64,000 bases of DNA from Oxyruncus cristatus (lineage: Eukaryota; Chordata; Aves; Passeriformes; Cotingidae): the NCBI GenBank assembly GCA_013399855.1, contig VXAY01006827.1, positions 1,299,460-1,363,459 of the forward strand. The letters run 5' to 3'. The translations under genes and the position numbers were made by a program. The notes below the pieces were generated by a model that made no database searches, had not been told where the DNA came from, and worked only from the letters and a program-made list of their open reading frames with translations. Below, one piece after another: positions 1 to 12,322 of this stretch (position 1 is its first letter; the number at the start of each line of letters is the position of its first letter).

Positions 1-430
1 GTGAGCCGTGGGCGGGCGCGGGGGGTCCCCGCGGTTGCCGGACGGCCGCGTCCCTGAGGAGACGCGTGGGCGGGCGGAGCTCCCGTCCCCGGCCTGCTCC
101 TTCCCACCACCATCCCCTCCCTGCGGCGCCGCGGGGCCGCCCCCGAGCCCAGCCGGCAAAACGAGACGGCATTTACCTCAAAAAACGTGGTTTTTATCGT
201 TGGAGGAGAGAGGGGAAGAAGGTGCCGCCCCGGACATCACCGCGCTGCCGTTCGCGTTTGTGCCGGGCCAGGTGCTGGTCCCTCCGTGTGGAAACAGCCC
301 CGAGCCGGGCACCCTCCTCCTCCCGGGGGGTGGCCCCGGGTGACACCTCCCTCCTGCTCGGACGGCGTGTTTTGCGGCGAGCTCTGTCTGTGTGGGCACC
401 GCGGGTCACTGGCCCTACCTCACCTTGTGG
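1..430. promoter_or_regulatory. CpG island at left window edge, probable promoter/first-exon region of the gene downstream of COMMD1
   Basis: The first roughly 430 bases are strongly GC-rich with dense CpG dinucleotides and runs such as GGGCGGGCG. Base composition then falls abruptly to ordinary AT-leaning sequence after about 430. This is the signature of an unmethylated vertebrate promoter island. No coding exon is recognisable. In human and other vertebrates B3GNT2 (a beta-1,3-N-acetylglucosaminyltransferase) lies just downstream of COMMD1 on the same strand. COMMD1 is on the minus strand here, so B3GNT2 would begin near this point and run leftwards out of the window. The assignment rests on gene order only. 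On the minus strand a donor-like sequence (TTTTTTGAG then GTAAAT, intron starting at 176) could end a non-coding first exon, but this is weak. Confidence 0.5.
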
Positions 431-504
431 CAGTTTTCCTTTGGGTTTTTGTTGTCGTTGTTGTTGTTTTGCTGGATTTTGTTTTGGTTTTGGGTTTCCC
501 CCCC

Positions 505-517
505 CACACACACACAC
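505..517. repeat. short (CA)n run
   Basis: A run of about six CA units directly follows an eight-base C run. It is a minor simple repeat at the right shoulder of the CpG island. Confidence 0.8.
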
Positions 518-3500
518 GGTATCAGCCCCTCATCCATGCTAAAAATGCCGTTCCACGTGATTTTTTTTTTTTTTCTCTTTGATGTCCCTCCTTTTTAAGC
601 CAGGTAATTGCAGCTGTACCACCTTTACGTGGATCGTCTTCAAAGCTTTTGTCACCGAGTCCAGGAGGGAGGAGAAAATCAGTGTTCCAGGCTGTCGAGG
701 CTTCTCTGAGTAAATAAGTTTCTGAGAATTTCCGATTTTGGAGATTTGCCTTCCAGGGCTGATACTAATCACTCATGACTCACTCAGATTAGTAACCCTC
801 TTTATTTTTTGTGGTGTTCTTTGCTTACTTGGTAAGCTGATGAGACTACAAATCCTAGCCAAACAAACTAAAGGAATCTCCTTAAGACCCAGGATGCTGA
901 CTGAAACGAAACATAAAAATGTGTGCCGCTACAGCAAAGAGTGGAATCTTCAGTCTTGGACAGATCGATAGCAACCAGCAGACTCCCACGGACCGTGAAC
1001 CTCACAGCTTTTTGTCCTGTACAGGATGAAAATGAACACATCCCATTTGTTTCTATTTTTAGCACCTGCATTCTGAGTCCAGTATGAGGAGAGGCTCAAC
1101 CAAAGGAATTATCTCAATGTCACCTGGCACAATCACTTAAAAACCGTTTTCACTGCAAAGGGAGTGGTAAGGATGTCCCCTTTGATCCATGAAAATACAC
1201 GTTGATGCACTTCCATTTTACAGCGCTCATTTTCACCAAGACTCAGTAGCTGATGTGCACAGCCATAAACACGACTGGTTTTGGCAAACATCATGAGTAC
1301 CCACAGCACATACTGAGCTCCCCATGCTCTGCCAATGGATGCCAATGGAAAACCTGCAGTGAGTCATTCAGAGCTGCTCTTAAAATCCCTCTCAGGAGCC
1401 CGGAAGAAACGTCCCCATTCACAGTGCATTGAGAGAGACGTTGCATATTTCATTCCTCTTCAAATATTTATATATGTACTTCACGTTTGAGTAAAGCTGT
1501 CCTTTTCATCAACACAGAAAGATTACAGCAAAGGGAGGAATTACCCTAAATCGGCAAAGCATCGTTGTCCATTAAGAAACACAGGGTTAGAAAGGAGAAA
1601 TAAGTGTCTGGCAGCCAAGAGCTTGGCTCCACTGCACGGGAGACTTCGTAACAATATGTTTTGAGATCAACTAAAGGGAAAAAAAAAAAAAAGAAAACAA
1701 ATATCAACTGTAACACCGTGTCACGTAACACCGGGTGCTAAGGAGCCTGGAAAAACACATTAAAGCTGAGAAGTTTGGACAGTGGTGAAATGGTCTGCTG
1801 GTTTTGGGGGAAGGACATTTCTCCTCCCAGTCCCACACCCATGGCCGTGCCTGCTCCTCTCTAATCACACCGACTTAACTGGTCACGGGGCTGCATTTTG
1901 AAACCTTTGGTGGGGGGGAGGTGTTTTAATCCAAATATATTCCCTGATCCAATTGGCAGCCTCAAGGGTTAGCTGAAAGGAGGAAAATACCTAGAACCAA
2001 CATTGCCACGGCGCACAGCACGTTTTCAAACCACTGCTTCGCTGTGATGCCCCTGCTGTGCTCAGGGCAGCTACACCCCAAAAGCGCCAGCAAAGGGTGA
2101 GGCCAGAGCTCACTTTCCAGCCCTGCTCTCCCAAGCAAGCAGATCAGCCTTCCCCAAATCTATGAGTCAATGCCAGGCAAAGCGTTAAGTCCGGGGAGTT
2201 TCTTACTGATGCTGCCAGTTAACAGGTCCTGGTTTGAGCATCAGTGAGCACAGCACTGTCCTGCACCTCATCCCGCTGCAACAGCATGGAAGCTGCTCCA
2301 GCTCTAAACTCAAATGTCCCCAACAGACATCAGGTTTAACAGTCTCACTAGCACAAAGCAATCCCACAAAGCAACTCTTTCCCCCATCCCATCCTGACTC
2401 CAAAGCCTGATAGCCTCTCCTTCCCTCCTGCCTCTCGATCTCTCACTGGGGGTCAGGACACCTACCCCTAATTCCGTGTCCCCACGGGGGGTTTAGGGAA
2501 CAAGGTGAGCACACTGGCTTAACACAAGGCTCACCAACTCCTTTGCAAAATGAGGGAGCAGGGAAGGCCACGTGGAAAGACAGCCCACCTTCTTTAAACC
2601 AGCCTCCTTCCTACACCCCTCTCTGCCTGCACTGGCTAGTGCAGCGTCGTGCTAAGCCCGTGCCAGCACCCCATCTTGTTTAGAAGCCCCTCAGCCACTT
2701 CAGATTCACACGTATTTTATTTTATCTGTATCTCTTTCTCCCTTTTCAGCAGGCCCTATCGCTTGCAGCAACCAAGGCAGGAGAAAACAACACTGTCAAG
2801 CGAGGACACAAATCCACCTGATGTCCCGCCATCCTGTGCCATGACCTGATACAACCTTATACATTAATTCCTGAGAAACAGCTCCTACCAGCACCCAGAC
2901 GTGCTGTTCCCAAGCTTTTGCTGTTGTTGTTGACACTGTTGATTTGACAGGGCCTGCTGAGAAAGGGGATTTGGTATCCAGCTGTTGAGACGGGTAGTGC
3001 CAGAGTGAGGAGTAACCTCGTAAAAATATACTTTTTGAAGCACCGACAATGAAGCAGACATCTTCCAGGGAGTACAGTCCCTGGGCCACCTCCAGCACGC
3101 ACTCTAGGATGAAGCAGGACGCAAGGGATCACATCGAAACACAGATGTACAACCTCTGCTGGATGGCTGGTTGTGTTTGGGTGGAGCTAAGGGAGGCCTG
3201 AAAAATGTGCTATTAAAGTTATTCTGCAGTTTGCTTCAATGCAAGAAGCAGGATTTTCATGTTTCAGGTCTGTAAAGCTAAGCTTTGTGACAGACACAGT
3301 AGTCAATTGTTACTCTTCTTTTGTTTGTTTTTTTTTCCTCTCCTGAGAAAGAAAGCAAATGCTTCTGATCGCAGCAACTTTATTTTGGTCTGAATCTGGA
3401 ATTACTATTTTGCCTACATATTCAAAAATACCACCTTCACTCAGCATCATGATTAGATGCAGTGTACAGCCCTTGTCAGGGAGTTGCAAACATTTCCCAG

Positions 3501-6112
3501 TAGCAGGGTACAGGGAAGTTGTGTAGGAAGTTTGGGGCATTAAATATATAAATATATATATCACTTGGTGACACAAATTCTTGTTGCCTGAGGTTTTCCA
3601 TAGGTAGCACGATGTGCTCGACAGCCAGAAAAGAGAATCTTTTAAAAGGATTCACCTCTCATTTTTTATCGAGTTCAAAATAGTTTCTGGGGTTTTTTTC
3701 CATGCTGTTTATTCATAGCAATTGGGTTCACTGTTAATAAAAGCTCACCTGTGGACATTTACATCTGTGGAAATGAACTATATACACTGGCCTTTTCTCT
3801 AGCATTTGCCTGTTAATTAATAATTGGTACATTGCCAGGAGCAAAGAAGTAGGAATGAGTCTCAGGTTATAAAATCTTCAAGGTTATCTTGCTCTCCCTG
3901 CAGCAAAAGCAAGAGCAGGAAGTCAGACAGAGCCAGACTGCTGAGAGATGGGGACCAGCCCTGGGGCACTCGCTCCAGGGGTCCATGTGCTGCATTCCTG
4001 GGGGAGCCACATGACAGCACGTCCCATCCCACATCTCTCAGTCACTGCAGTGGCTGCAGGCACGTCCTGTCCTCCGCCAGCTACTGGAAAGCAGCAGGCA
4101 CAGGATTTTCCTGCTTGCAGCCACCCTTGTGAACACGGCTGGCTCGTCCCCCACAGCAGCTTTCCACAAGGGACCAGCACTCGTCCCATTGGAAGCACTC
4201 ACTAGCTCCTTTCCACAGGGAAATGGACTGGCAGTCATTTGCATTATGGAAGTGCTTGTCCCAGACCCCCCACACCACAGCCAGTAATATTAATGATGTC
4301 TCAGCCCCTGCTCCAAAACTCACCACCTGGGCTGAAAATACTGCTGGCTGCAGGCACACATCTATGGGGATGCTTCCCAACTCCCTCTTGTAAATAGTTG
4401 TTTGGTTCTCCAGAGTCAAAGCCCTCCCACAAGGCCAGTGCAGCTGGAATTAATTTTCTGTGATGGACCAAAGCTTATCCAAGACACTGATCTGTCTGAT
4501 TTTTGCGGACAGACCAGTGTGGCTGGAGGACAACTGGAAATCATGGGACCAACCTGAGTGTGCTTCTGTGACCAAAGAGGATAAGAACAGGAGATAAGAG
4601 GTTAAAATTTAAATAATAACAGGAGCCTGAAGATTGCTCCTGTGGTATGTGAGCACTTCAGCCGCAATAAGAACAAAATAAAAATGCAAAGACGACATGC
4701 AATGGGAGCTGGAGCGCCTAAGCTCCTCCAGGAATGAACCTGTTTCTTCCCACCCAAATGCTTGAGCCTGGAATTCAGACAAGCAAAGAGCCTCTCCCAG
4801 GGTAGGCAATGTTTGTCAGCAAGGCTTGCCAGCAACTTGAACACAACATTTCAGTGGTCTCCTCACACAGTCATTTTCCCCACCTTCTCCCCCTGCCACA
4901 CGCTTGCAAACCAGCACAGCAAGAGCAGCTGCTACAGAGATGTTCTGCCCCACCTCCCTTTGCTTTTGTACCTTGGTGAGATGGGGGAGATGTGGCTGGT
5001 AGGTTCAGCTTTGGTAAAACCACCCAGGTTGAAGAGATTGGCACAACCATCCATGGGCTCCAGAGCACCACTTTTTTCTTCTGGAGCACTGCAGTTTGCT
5101 GTGCAGGCAAAGCAGGACAGGATAGATTGTGGAAAGCAACCCTGCTGTGTTGTGTGATGCCATTTGCAGGCTGTGGGCAGAGCTACCTTGTGCTCATATT
5201 GATTCACATTTACCAAAAATAATTACTCCCTGAGCTGCTTGCATTAAAGTCAGTGTTTTGCTGCTCTAGAAGGACGTACCTGCCCTTTTCAGGCAAAGGC
5301 TGCAGTAACTAACACTGTTTTCCTCCAAGTGGGGTTCCTTTTGCTTGCAGACAGAAGGCACGGCAGTGCCGAGTGCAGGCAAGAAGATGGAGAAGAATCC
5401 ACTTGAAATTCAGTTTCTATATTAGCAGAAACTGTACAGTAATTATTTGGAGAAAAGGCAAAAAAAGCACCTGCTATATATAAAACATCCTTTTCTGTGT
5501 CCCGGAAACATGAGCTCCTTACACCTCTCCTTCCCTCAGCTCAGAGGCTTCCCACAGTGTTTTGCAGCAAGACCTGAAGAGCTGCAAAACTGAAGAAGCT
5601 GCAGCTGAGCCTCTTCAAAGGTGAGAAAGCTATTTACACTTCGGAGAAAATGTACTGGACCCACTTCAGCTGAACGGCTTCTGCTTTGCTTTTATTTTTT
5701 AGCAGATGCAGTTTTAAGCGCCAGCAAAATCTCAGATGTGGGAAAACTGCCAGTCCTCACACGTCACCTAGATTTTTTTAAATCATCTTGACTTCAGGCA
5801 CCTCCTGGATGAGGCCCTTCTGTGTGATTTCCCTTGGACTCTCACAGTGCCAGCTTGGGTAAGGCAATTCCAATTAAAACCAGCCCTCTCTCTGGGAGGG
5901 CGCTGACACCAGAGCTGGCTGTTTCTGGGTGGCAAAGGAATCTACGCCAACACCGTGCGCAGGAGGTTTTTCAGGACACTCCCAACCTCTTGGCAAAGCA
6001 CTCACAGCTGCTACCAGAGTGAAATCCTGCTCAGCCCACGGGAGTTGCAGGCCAGTGGCAGAGGCACGGAGTGTTTTGCCACCAGCCAGTGGGGCTGGCA
6101 CTCCTCACTGAG

Positions 6113-6157
6113 AGCTCCTCAGAGGTCTTTTCCAACCTGGTTGGTTCTGTGATTCCT
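6113..6157 (+). mobile_element. CR1 LINE 3'-end fragment
   Basis: The segment reads as a decayed CR1 3' terminus in sense orientation: GAGGTCTTTTCCAACCT, then GTTGGTTCTGTGATTCC. Avian CR1 copies end in the form 'AGGTCCCTTCCAACCC...ATTCTATGATTCT'. Only the last 45 bases or so are recognisable, as is usual for 5'-truncated CR1 insertions. Boundaries are approximate. Confidence 0.45.
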
Positions 6158-7604
6158 TCTTTGGGTGGCGTGAGCAGAAGTGTCTCCACAACCAGGGTGG
6201 AGAGAGTGGCCCTGTCTCAGGAGCTTCATTCTTACAGCTGCAGGGTTGGGGTGGGACCTAAGCGGGCTGTTTTGGAGCACCCTCCAAGGCACTCATCAGG
6301 CCCTACGCAGAAGGAGATTCGTGCCAGCTCTCTGGGGTCACAACAGCAGTTGCAAGCCCTGGTTTCAGCTCTGCTACTGCCTGCAGCCTCTGGGTGCAGG
6401 GACCTGTCCAGCACACTGGGTGCCCAGCTTGCAGAGCACCCTGGGGCCTCACTCCCAGCTCAGAAGTCCCTGTCCTGCACCATCTGGCTGCTGATGGCTT
6501 CTCCCAGGTGGTCATCTGATTTCCCCCAGGACCTGCAGTTCTCCTGTAACCTTCTCACATGTATTTATGCTCGTAAAAGCCACCTCAGAGGCCACAGGCT
6601 ATTTGCTGTGCCACAGAGCTGACCTACTCATTAGTACCTAGCCCACATTACTCTGAGTAGTGCAGGATGTGGCCCCCTGTGTATCTGAATTACAACATGT
6701 CAAAGAAGGAGATCAGAAAGCTTCTTCCTTGTTGTTGTAGGATCTACAGATAAACTTCATAAATAAAAAATCAGGACAAAGGGAAATTAAATAATCCACA
6801 TATCTAGTTTTAATATCTAGACTCATACCTACGGGTTACTGAAAAATGACACAGAGGGAAGATGCCTCCTGCATTAGGGACTGGGATCAGCAACATAATC
6901 AGAGTAAACGAAGGGCTTTCCTCATGCTGCTTGATGGAGAAATCCCCCCACCATGGATGTGCTCAGTATAAATTAATAAAACTTCAGAAACCAGCACACA
7001 GCACAGATGAGATCTTGCCTCGTAAATTAGTAAACCACTGCCCCACGTACACAATTGCTGCAGGTTTTTGTGCCTGATCCCGTACATATTTAACCTCCCC
7101 CATGTAAATAGTCCTCTGGAGTTAATGGAGCTGTGCTAATTTGCAGTGGCTGGGGATTAAGCCGCTGGGGTTAAGCATTTCTGCCCGCTCTGATTGCAGC
7201 ATGCTGTAGTTCCCGGGCTGTGGGATGACTCAGAGGTGTTCCTGTGCTCTGGGGAAAAAAACACCTATGGCCATGACACCATGTCTCCAGCAGCCCTGCA
7301 ATGCAGCCCAGGTACAGCACTTGCCCTTCCCTCAGACAGAGAAATCCTGCTCCTGCCCTGCACAGAAGGGTGCAGACGTTTCGTCTGATGATGCAATGTG
7401 AAGTTAATTTGTTTCTTTCATTCTCGCTGGGTATATACCAATGTTTTCCAAAGACTATTTCACTACTATTATGCTGCTTGCAAGCATCTTAATTTAAATC
7501 CCATTACAGATGCACCGAGGCAAAATGATCTATCCACAGCTGAAATAATAAACTGGAGTGAAAACATCCTTGGGCTGTGAGAGGCCAGAACAAGCACTAA
7601 TTGA

Positions 7605-7730
7605 AATGTATAAACTTACATAACATTATTTATAGAAAGGAGCCCAATTGTCAAAGGCCCTGAGAGAGCTGGAACATGGGAATGTTTGCCCTCCTTGCAA
7701 AGAAAAATTAATTATGTAAGTTTATAAATT
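7605..7730. repeat. inverted repeat, 18 of 19 bases paired, 88-bp spacer
   Basis: The left arm at 7605-7623 (AATGTATAAACTTACATAA) and the right arm at 7712-7730 (TTATGTAAGTTTATAAATT) are reverse complements with one mismatch. The spacer of 88 bases is of mixed composition and has no coding signal. It could be the relic of a foldback element or simply a long imperfect palindrome in AT-rich DNA. I see no target-site duplication or transposon termini. Confidence 0.75.
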
Positions 7731-10654
7731 CCAGTTGCTTTGCTTGCTCATCTCCTTATGTGCCTAAGGACTGCCTGAAAGGTATTTATGGTTCCCAGCC
7801 ACTGCTTCTTGATGGCATTTTTTTAACCTTGTACTTCTGCATACCATTGCCTTGCAGGATCTTGGAACAGGGGATTAACTTTACACACTGTGTTCCTCGG
7901 CCGTAGAAAAATGCAGATTCGTTCTGAGATTCTGCAGTGGCGAGTTTATTTTAAGGGGATGCCTGGACGAGGCCAGAGCTCACCCAGCCACCAGATATTT
8001 TGCAGAGAGTGGTGAGGTGGCTGCTGTGTTTTGGGAGCACAGGGAGAGGCCTGAACCACTCACAGGTGGCTGGGATCAAACAGACACCTCTCTCTGCTTG
8101 AGCCTGCCATCTACTCCTGACGTGGCTTTGCTTATTTGTTTCTTTTGCTGCCAGGAACAGAGATGCCATGAAGACTCTGATGCCATAAATGGTTTGATTT
8201 ACAAGGCAGGAAAAGTGCCACTTATTATTAAAATGCCCTGTATCATGTAATTTCCTGGTAGTGCTGTATCAGCCAGGGCTGCCAACTGGACAGAAGGCTC
8301 AGGATATATGGCAGAAAAATTACATATCATCAAACCCAAATGATTGCTTCCTCCCAGGCTCCTCTCAGAAACACTATGGCTTTGAGTTTTGTGCTGTGAT
8401 CACTGATTTTTTCCCCTTCCCCCCCCAAAAAAAGTCACTCCTTAAGGATCTGAGACCCTTGCTGGCATCCAAAAATGCCATTTACTCAATGACCTGGTGT
8501 TGTGTATTCTCCAATATCATCACAAGAGCTAATGGCTGAGTGCTGTAGTTGCAGCACTGTGGCCACTAAGTGAATTAAAATGCAAGCTCCAAGTCACCTG
8601 CATGCAGGGGGAATGAGAGACAGGAAAATGTCTTTGGAGGAATATTTCTTACCTCCCAGCTGGCAGATGCCCTCTGACAGCTCTGCATTTCAGGGACCTC
8701 CCCTTGGGTCCTGCTTGCTGCGATAACCCCAAGGACCACCTGCCAAATACCCCAGGGCCAAACCCCCTCAAGGTGGGCTCTCCACCCCCAGCTGCCCCGG
8801 CCCACTCCCTCTCACATGCTTCCCAACCTGTTCTCCTGCAATTTCTTGCATTGCAAGATCTGCCTTTCTACCACTAAAAGGAAGGAGGACGGGCAAGGCA
8901 CTTGGGGACTTGCCCTTGGGGATGATCAACCCCATTACATCTGGGAGGAAAGTTTCACAGCGCCAGCCTCTACCTCCCATCATTTTGTGCTTGGACAAGC
9001 AGCTCAGGTGATATCCCAAAATAGTACTTCCCAAGTGGTGCTGGCCGTTCAGAGGTGGATTTGCACCAGGTGAGGCTGTAGCTGCATCCCTCTTGCCACC
9101 TTTTCACGGGAGGTGACCCACCGTGTCCTCTGGGACTTCTGTGGCCCTGCGGATCACCCACGGGATTCGTGCTACTGGGAAAAGGCATCTTTGTTGGTGT
9201 GTGTGTGTCCTTGTTGAGGAGAAGGGGGGACTCATCCCCAGCTTTGGCAAGGATTGGCTGACCTGGTGTGACCTGTGTGGGTAGAAGCATCTGCATTTCG
9301 CTGCGCTGAGGGGAGAAAGTGCTGATGGTGACGGCTGCCTGTCTCCCTGTGCTGGCACCTTTACCTCCTGCCATGGCCAGGGAGACCCAGGACTGCAGCT
9401 CTACTCTCCACGTTGGATTAAATGACACCCCAAGCCACACTTCCCTGGGATTTGGGAATAATTTAAGAGGCAGATTTTAACAGGCCCAGCTTCAAGGCGA
9501 GGAGTCACCGTCTGTTATTCCAGCTGCAAGCCACATGAAACGCAGCGCATTAAAAAGTCGTCAGTGGCTGCTGCAAAGGACCACTGCATTCCCCTTCTTA
9601 GAAAGGCTCCCTCTGTTCCCAGCACTGAGCACTTCTTTATAAATATTTGGATCGAATGAATAAACTGTTGAAATGCCCCAGAAGGAGAAGAAAACATTTC
9701 TGTGAGCAACGTTCGGCAAGTGTGAGTCTTTGGGTAAAACTTCTTGGAGCATCTACAAACGGTCAGTAAATACTTAAATCAGGAAATCTCCTCAGAAAAA
9801 AATGAATTATTTCATCAATATGTAGCAAAGAACTGGCACACAGGAAAGGAAATCTCTGAAAATATCAACCAGTTCATCAAAAAGTTAAAGCACAATAAGA
9901 TGTGGAGGTCACGGGCTCTGGCAAAACCCTTCCCACGTGAAACACAATAGCAGCACAAACGTTAATATTTACACTTGCAGAAAGGACCTGTAAGAAATAA
10001 ATTAAAAAATGTAAAATGAAACTAAGTAACCTGAATAATGGGAAAGTAAATCAACACCAATATAAAATAAATATGCCTCATCATCTGCCGCTTTCCATGG
10101 CCCAAAGCATTATGAAATACAGCACTTGCTTGGCTTGGAGTTGGAAAAGCGTGGTGTGCCTAAACCATTATTTTTTTCAAAATACAGATACGCCTAGAAA
10201 AACACTTTAAAAAGTTCTGGGCATATGCAGACCAAGAAAAAAGAAAACTGTGCTAAGAGTAATTGTCTTGCCAAGCAGAGAGTGAGCGCAGGGCTTGCCA
10301 ATTGTGTAACATGTGATTGAAGACGACAGGGCTTGCAGATATTTTAGGGAGCACCAGATCATACAACGAGTGGCAACTTGGAGGGATGCCCAGAAAAGAA
10401 GGAGCGATTGCAGGAATGAATTGCAGGGAGTTTTAGCAGTGCAAAAGGTGACATGTAAGGAAGAACACGCTGAAGGTTGCAACAACACGTGGCAGCTGCT
10501 TGTGAGCCTTCAGTGAGAGGCACTGGGGCTCGGGATGGGCCGCACATCACGTGTAGGGTGAGTCATCGGGAACATGGTGCCAGAGCTGCAGCAGCTGCCT
10601 TTGCTCACCGCAGGGCAAATGCACCGTGGCTTCTGCAAGTTGTCACTCAGGAAA

Positions 10655-10870
10655 CCGCCGGCAGAAGTTTTCTTGCTCCCGGGGCGGGAGGAAGCTGCCG
10701 GTGCCGCTGGGTGCTGCCCCCTGCCCTGGCAGTATCTCCCCGGACCATCCCTGCCCGGCCTCTGCCAAGACGAGGCAGATTAGATTAAAGACCCAGACTC
10801 TGACTGAAACCGAGCTCGCCTCAGCCACGTGGCGGTTCCCCCACGAGAGGTTCTTAGCTGTTAGTAAATC
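10655..10870. other. weak CpG-enriched patch in intergenic DNA
   Basis: CpG dinucleotides are clearly denser here than in the surrounding kilobases (for example in 10658-10700 and 10805-10850), with a GGGGCGGGAGG motif near 10680. The patch is too small and diffuse to call a promoter island. Just upstream, at 10545-10570, an E-box-like TCACGTG and an AP-1-like TGAGTCATC sit close together. A distal regulatory element is possible but unproven. Confidence 0.25.
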
Positions 10871-12044
10871 AGGGGGCAGGCAGGCACAGCTGCAGGGGGG
10901 CAGTCGTGAAAGGCAGCTCTAAGGATGCTGGAGTGCGGCACGAGGTGTGTCCCAGCTCCTTCCCTGGCTGCTTTTGGGGATTAAGGAGAGAAACAAACCT
11001 CTCTCGGATGGGACCCAGGTAGGTGTCAGGACTCAGGAGAAGGACTCAGGACTCCTTCTTCCCGCTGCTTCCCCATCTCCCTCACTTCCCTCCTCTGGCT
11101 GTGCTGAGCTGCTCAGTCCTTGCTGTAAAGCTTCAAACTGCCTGGCAGGCTCGATTTGGGGCACGCTGTCACGTGGCTGCTTCGCTGAAGGAAGAGGAGA
11201 AGGAGGTGACGGCCCCAGTGTCACACTGGCTTAGCGCGCAGACACAGGAGCCGGTGCCAGGGCGGGAAGCAGTGGTTTCCAAAACTGGATGAGACCACTA
11301 TGGCCAACAGGGCTGTGCTGGGATGTGTCTTGGCTGGATCCACGCAGGAGGCAGCATCCACGTGTGGCCCCAGCCACTGCAGGAGCTGCCTGGCCATGCA
11401 TTCAGGCTAGGTCTGGTATCTGGGCTTTGGGCGTGCAATATGAAATCTCTCCTGACGTGCACAGGCAGGAGCTCTCAGCTGCCAACACCACAGAGATATT
11501 TAGCAGGACCACAGATAGCAAGTGACGTCCGTGAATCTCAACCAAAGCCCTGGGTGACTGTGCCTTTGGCTCAAGGAAACAAAGCAGAGTGGCATCGGAG
11601 GCCTTGTCATCTCCTCCGAGTTCAGCTGGAAGTGGCCAATAGGTTCAGAACACTGTAGGCAGGGACAGATGGATGGACACAGACAAACCATCCCAGTAGG
11701 AAGGAATGGTTCTGCTAAAGGAGCAAATCTGTCCTCTGTGCCCCAGCAGCAGCTGAGGATTACAGCAGTCTGGGCAAGCACAGCATCCTCTTTCCCTCCC
11801 CACCTCAAATTTTGTGAAGCAGGAACGATTTTGCTGCCCAGTGACTTCTTTGCCCTCACCAAGGGGTGAGCAGAGTGTGGTCCTCAACACACTCAGCTAT
11901 TTTACTTTTTTTTTTGTGCAGTAGTTTACCAAGATCCGCCAAGAAGAAAATCGGGATCGTTAGATATTCAGAGGAGGGAGGATTAGGAAGAGAGAGAAGC
12001 ATCCACCCATTAAAATGTACTCCTTTTTAACTTCACACTTGAAC

Positions 12045-12250
12045 TAGGAAAGTATCCAATGTCTTAAATGTCCCCAAGATTTTTTGCCTCAGCCTCCTTG
12101 CCTTGTTAGCCATTCCACATATTTATGTTCTTTGCATGAAATAATACTTCCTGACATCTGTTCCCAGTTTGTTTCTCTTTAATTTCCATTTATAGCACAT
12201 TTTCCTATCCTCTGACCATGTTAAAATAAAACAATAAGTACGTTTGACAC
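12045..12250 (-). mobile_element. ancient CR1/L3-like LINE fragment, antisense to the + strand
   Basis: The stretch around 12110-12215 reads CCATTCCACATATTTATG, then GCATGAAATAATACTTCCTG, then ACATCTGTTCCCAGTTTG, then TTTAATTTCCATTTATAGC. This follows the order of phrases in the antisense 3' part of old amniote CR1/L3-type LINEs ('GAGTTCCACA..TTAATTATG..GTGAAAAAATATTTCCT..TTTGTTTTAAACCTGC..TTAATTTCATTT'). It is much more diverged than the CR1 copies in the COMMD1 intron, which implies greater age. Edges are uncertain. Confidence 0.45.
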
Positions 12251-12291
12251 AGTGCAAGTTACTTAAGAACATGATCCTTCTCTGACCTTAA

Positions 12292-12303
<12 letters not shown>

Positions 12304-12320
<17 letters not shown>
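12304..12320. repeat. poly(T) tract
   Basis: Seventeen consecutive T bases are preceded by a TTTTC-rich stretch. Read on the minus strand this is a poly(A). No retroposed coding sequence is recognisable upstream of it. Confidence 0.85.

Positions 12321-12322
<2 letters not shown>

Noticed and set aside
1..6. GTGAGC at the very start of the window, donor-like on the plus strand
   Set aside because: No preceding exon is visible and conserved gene order predicts a minus-strand gene here. Treated as coincidence.
6071..6622. 183-codon plus-strand frame
   Set aside because: It begins near a CR1 3' end, has no domain or conserved motif that I recognise, and lies in locally GC-rich sequence.
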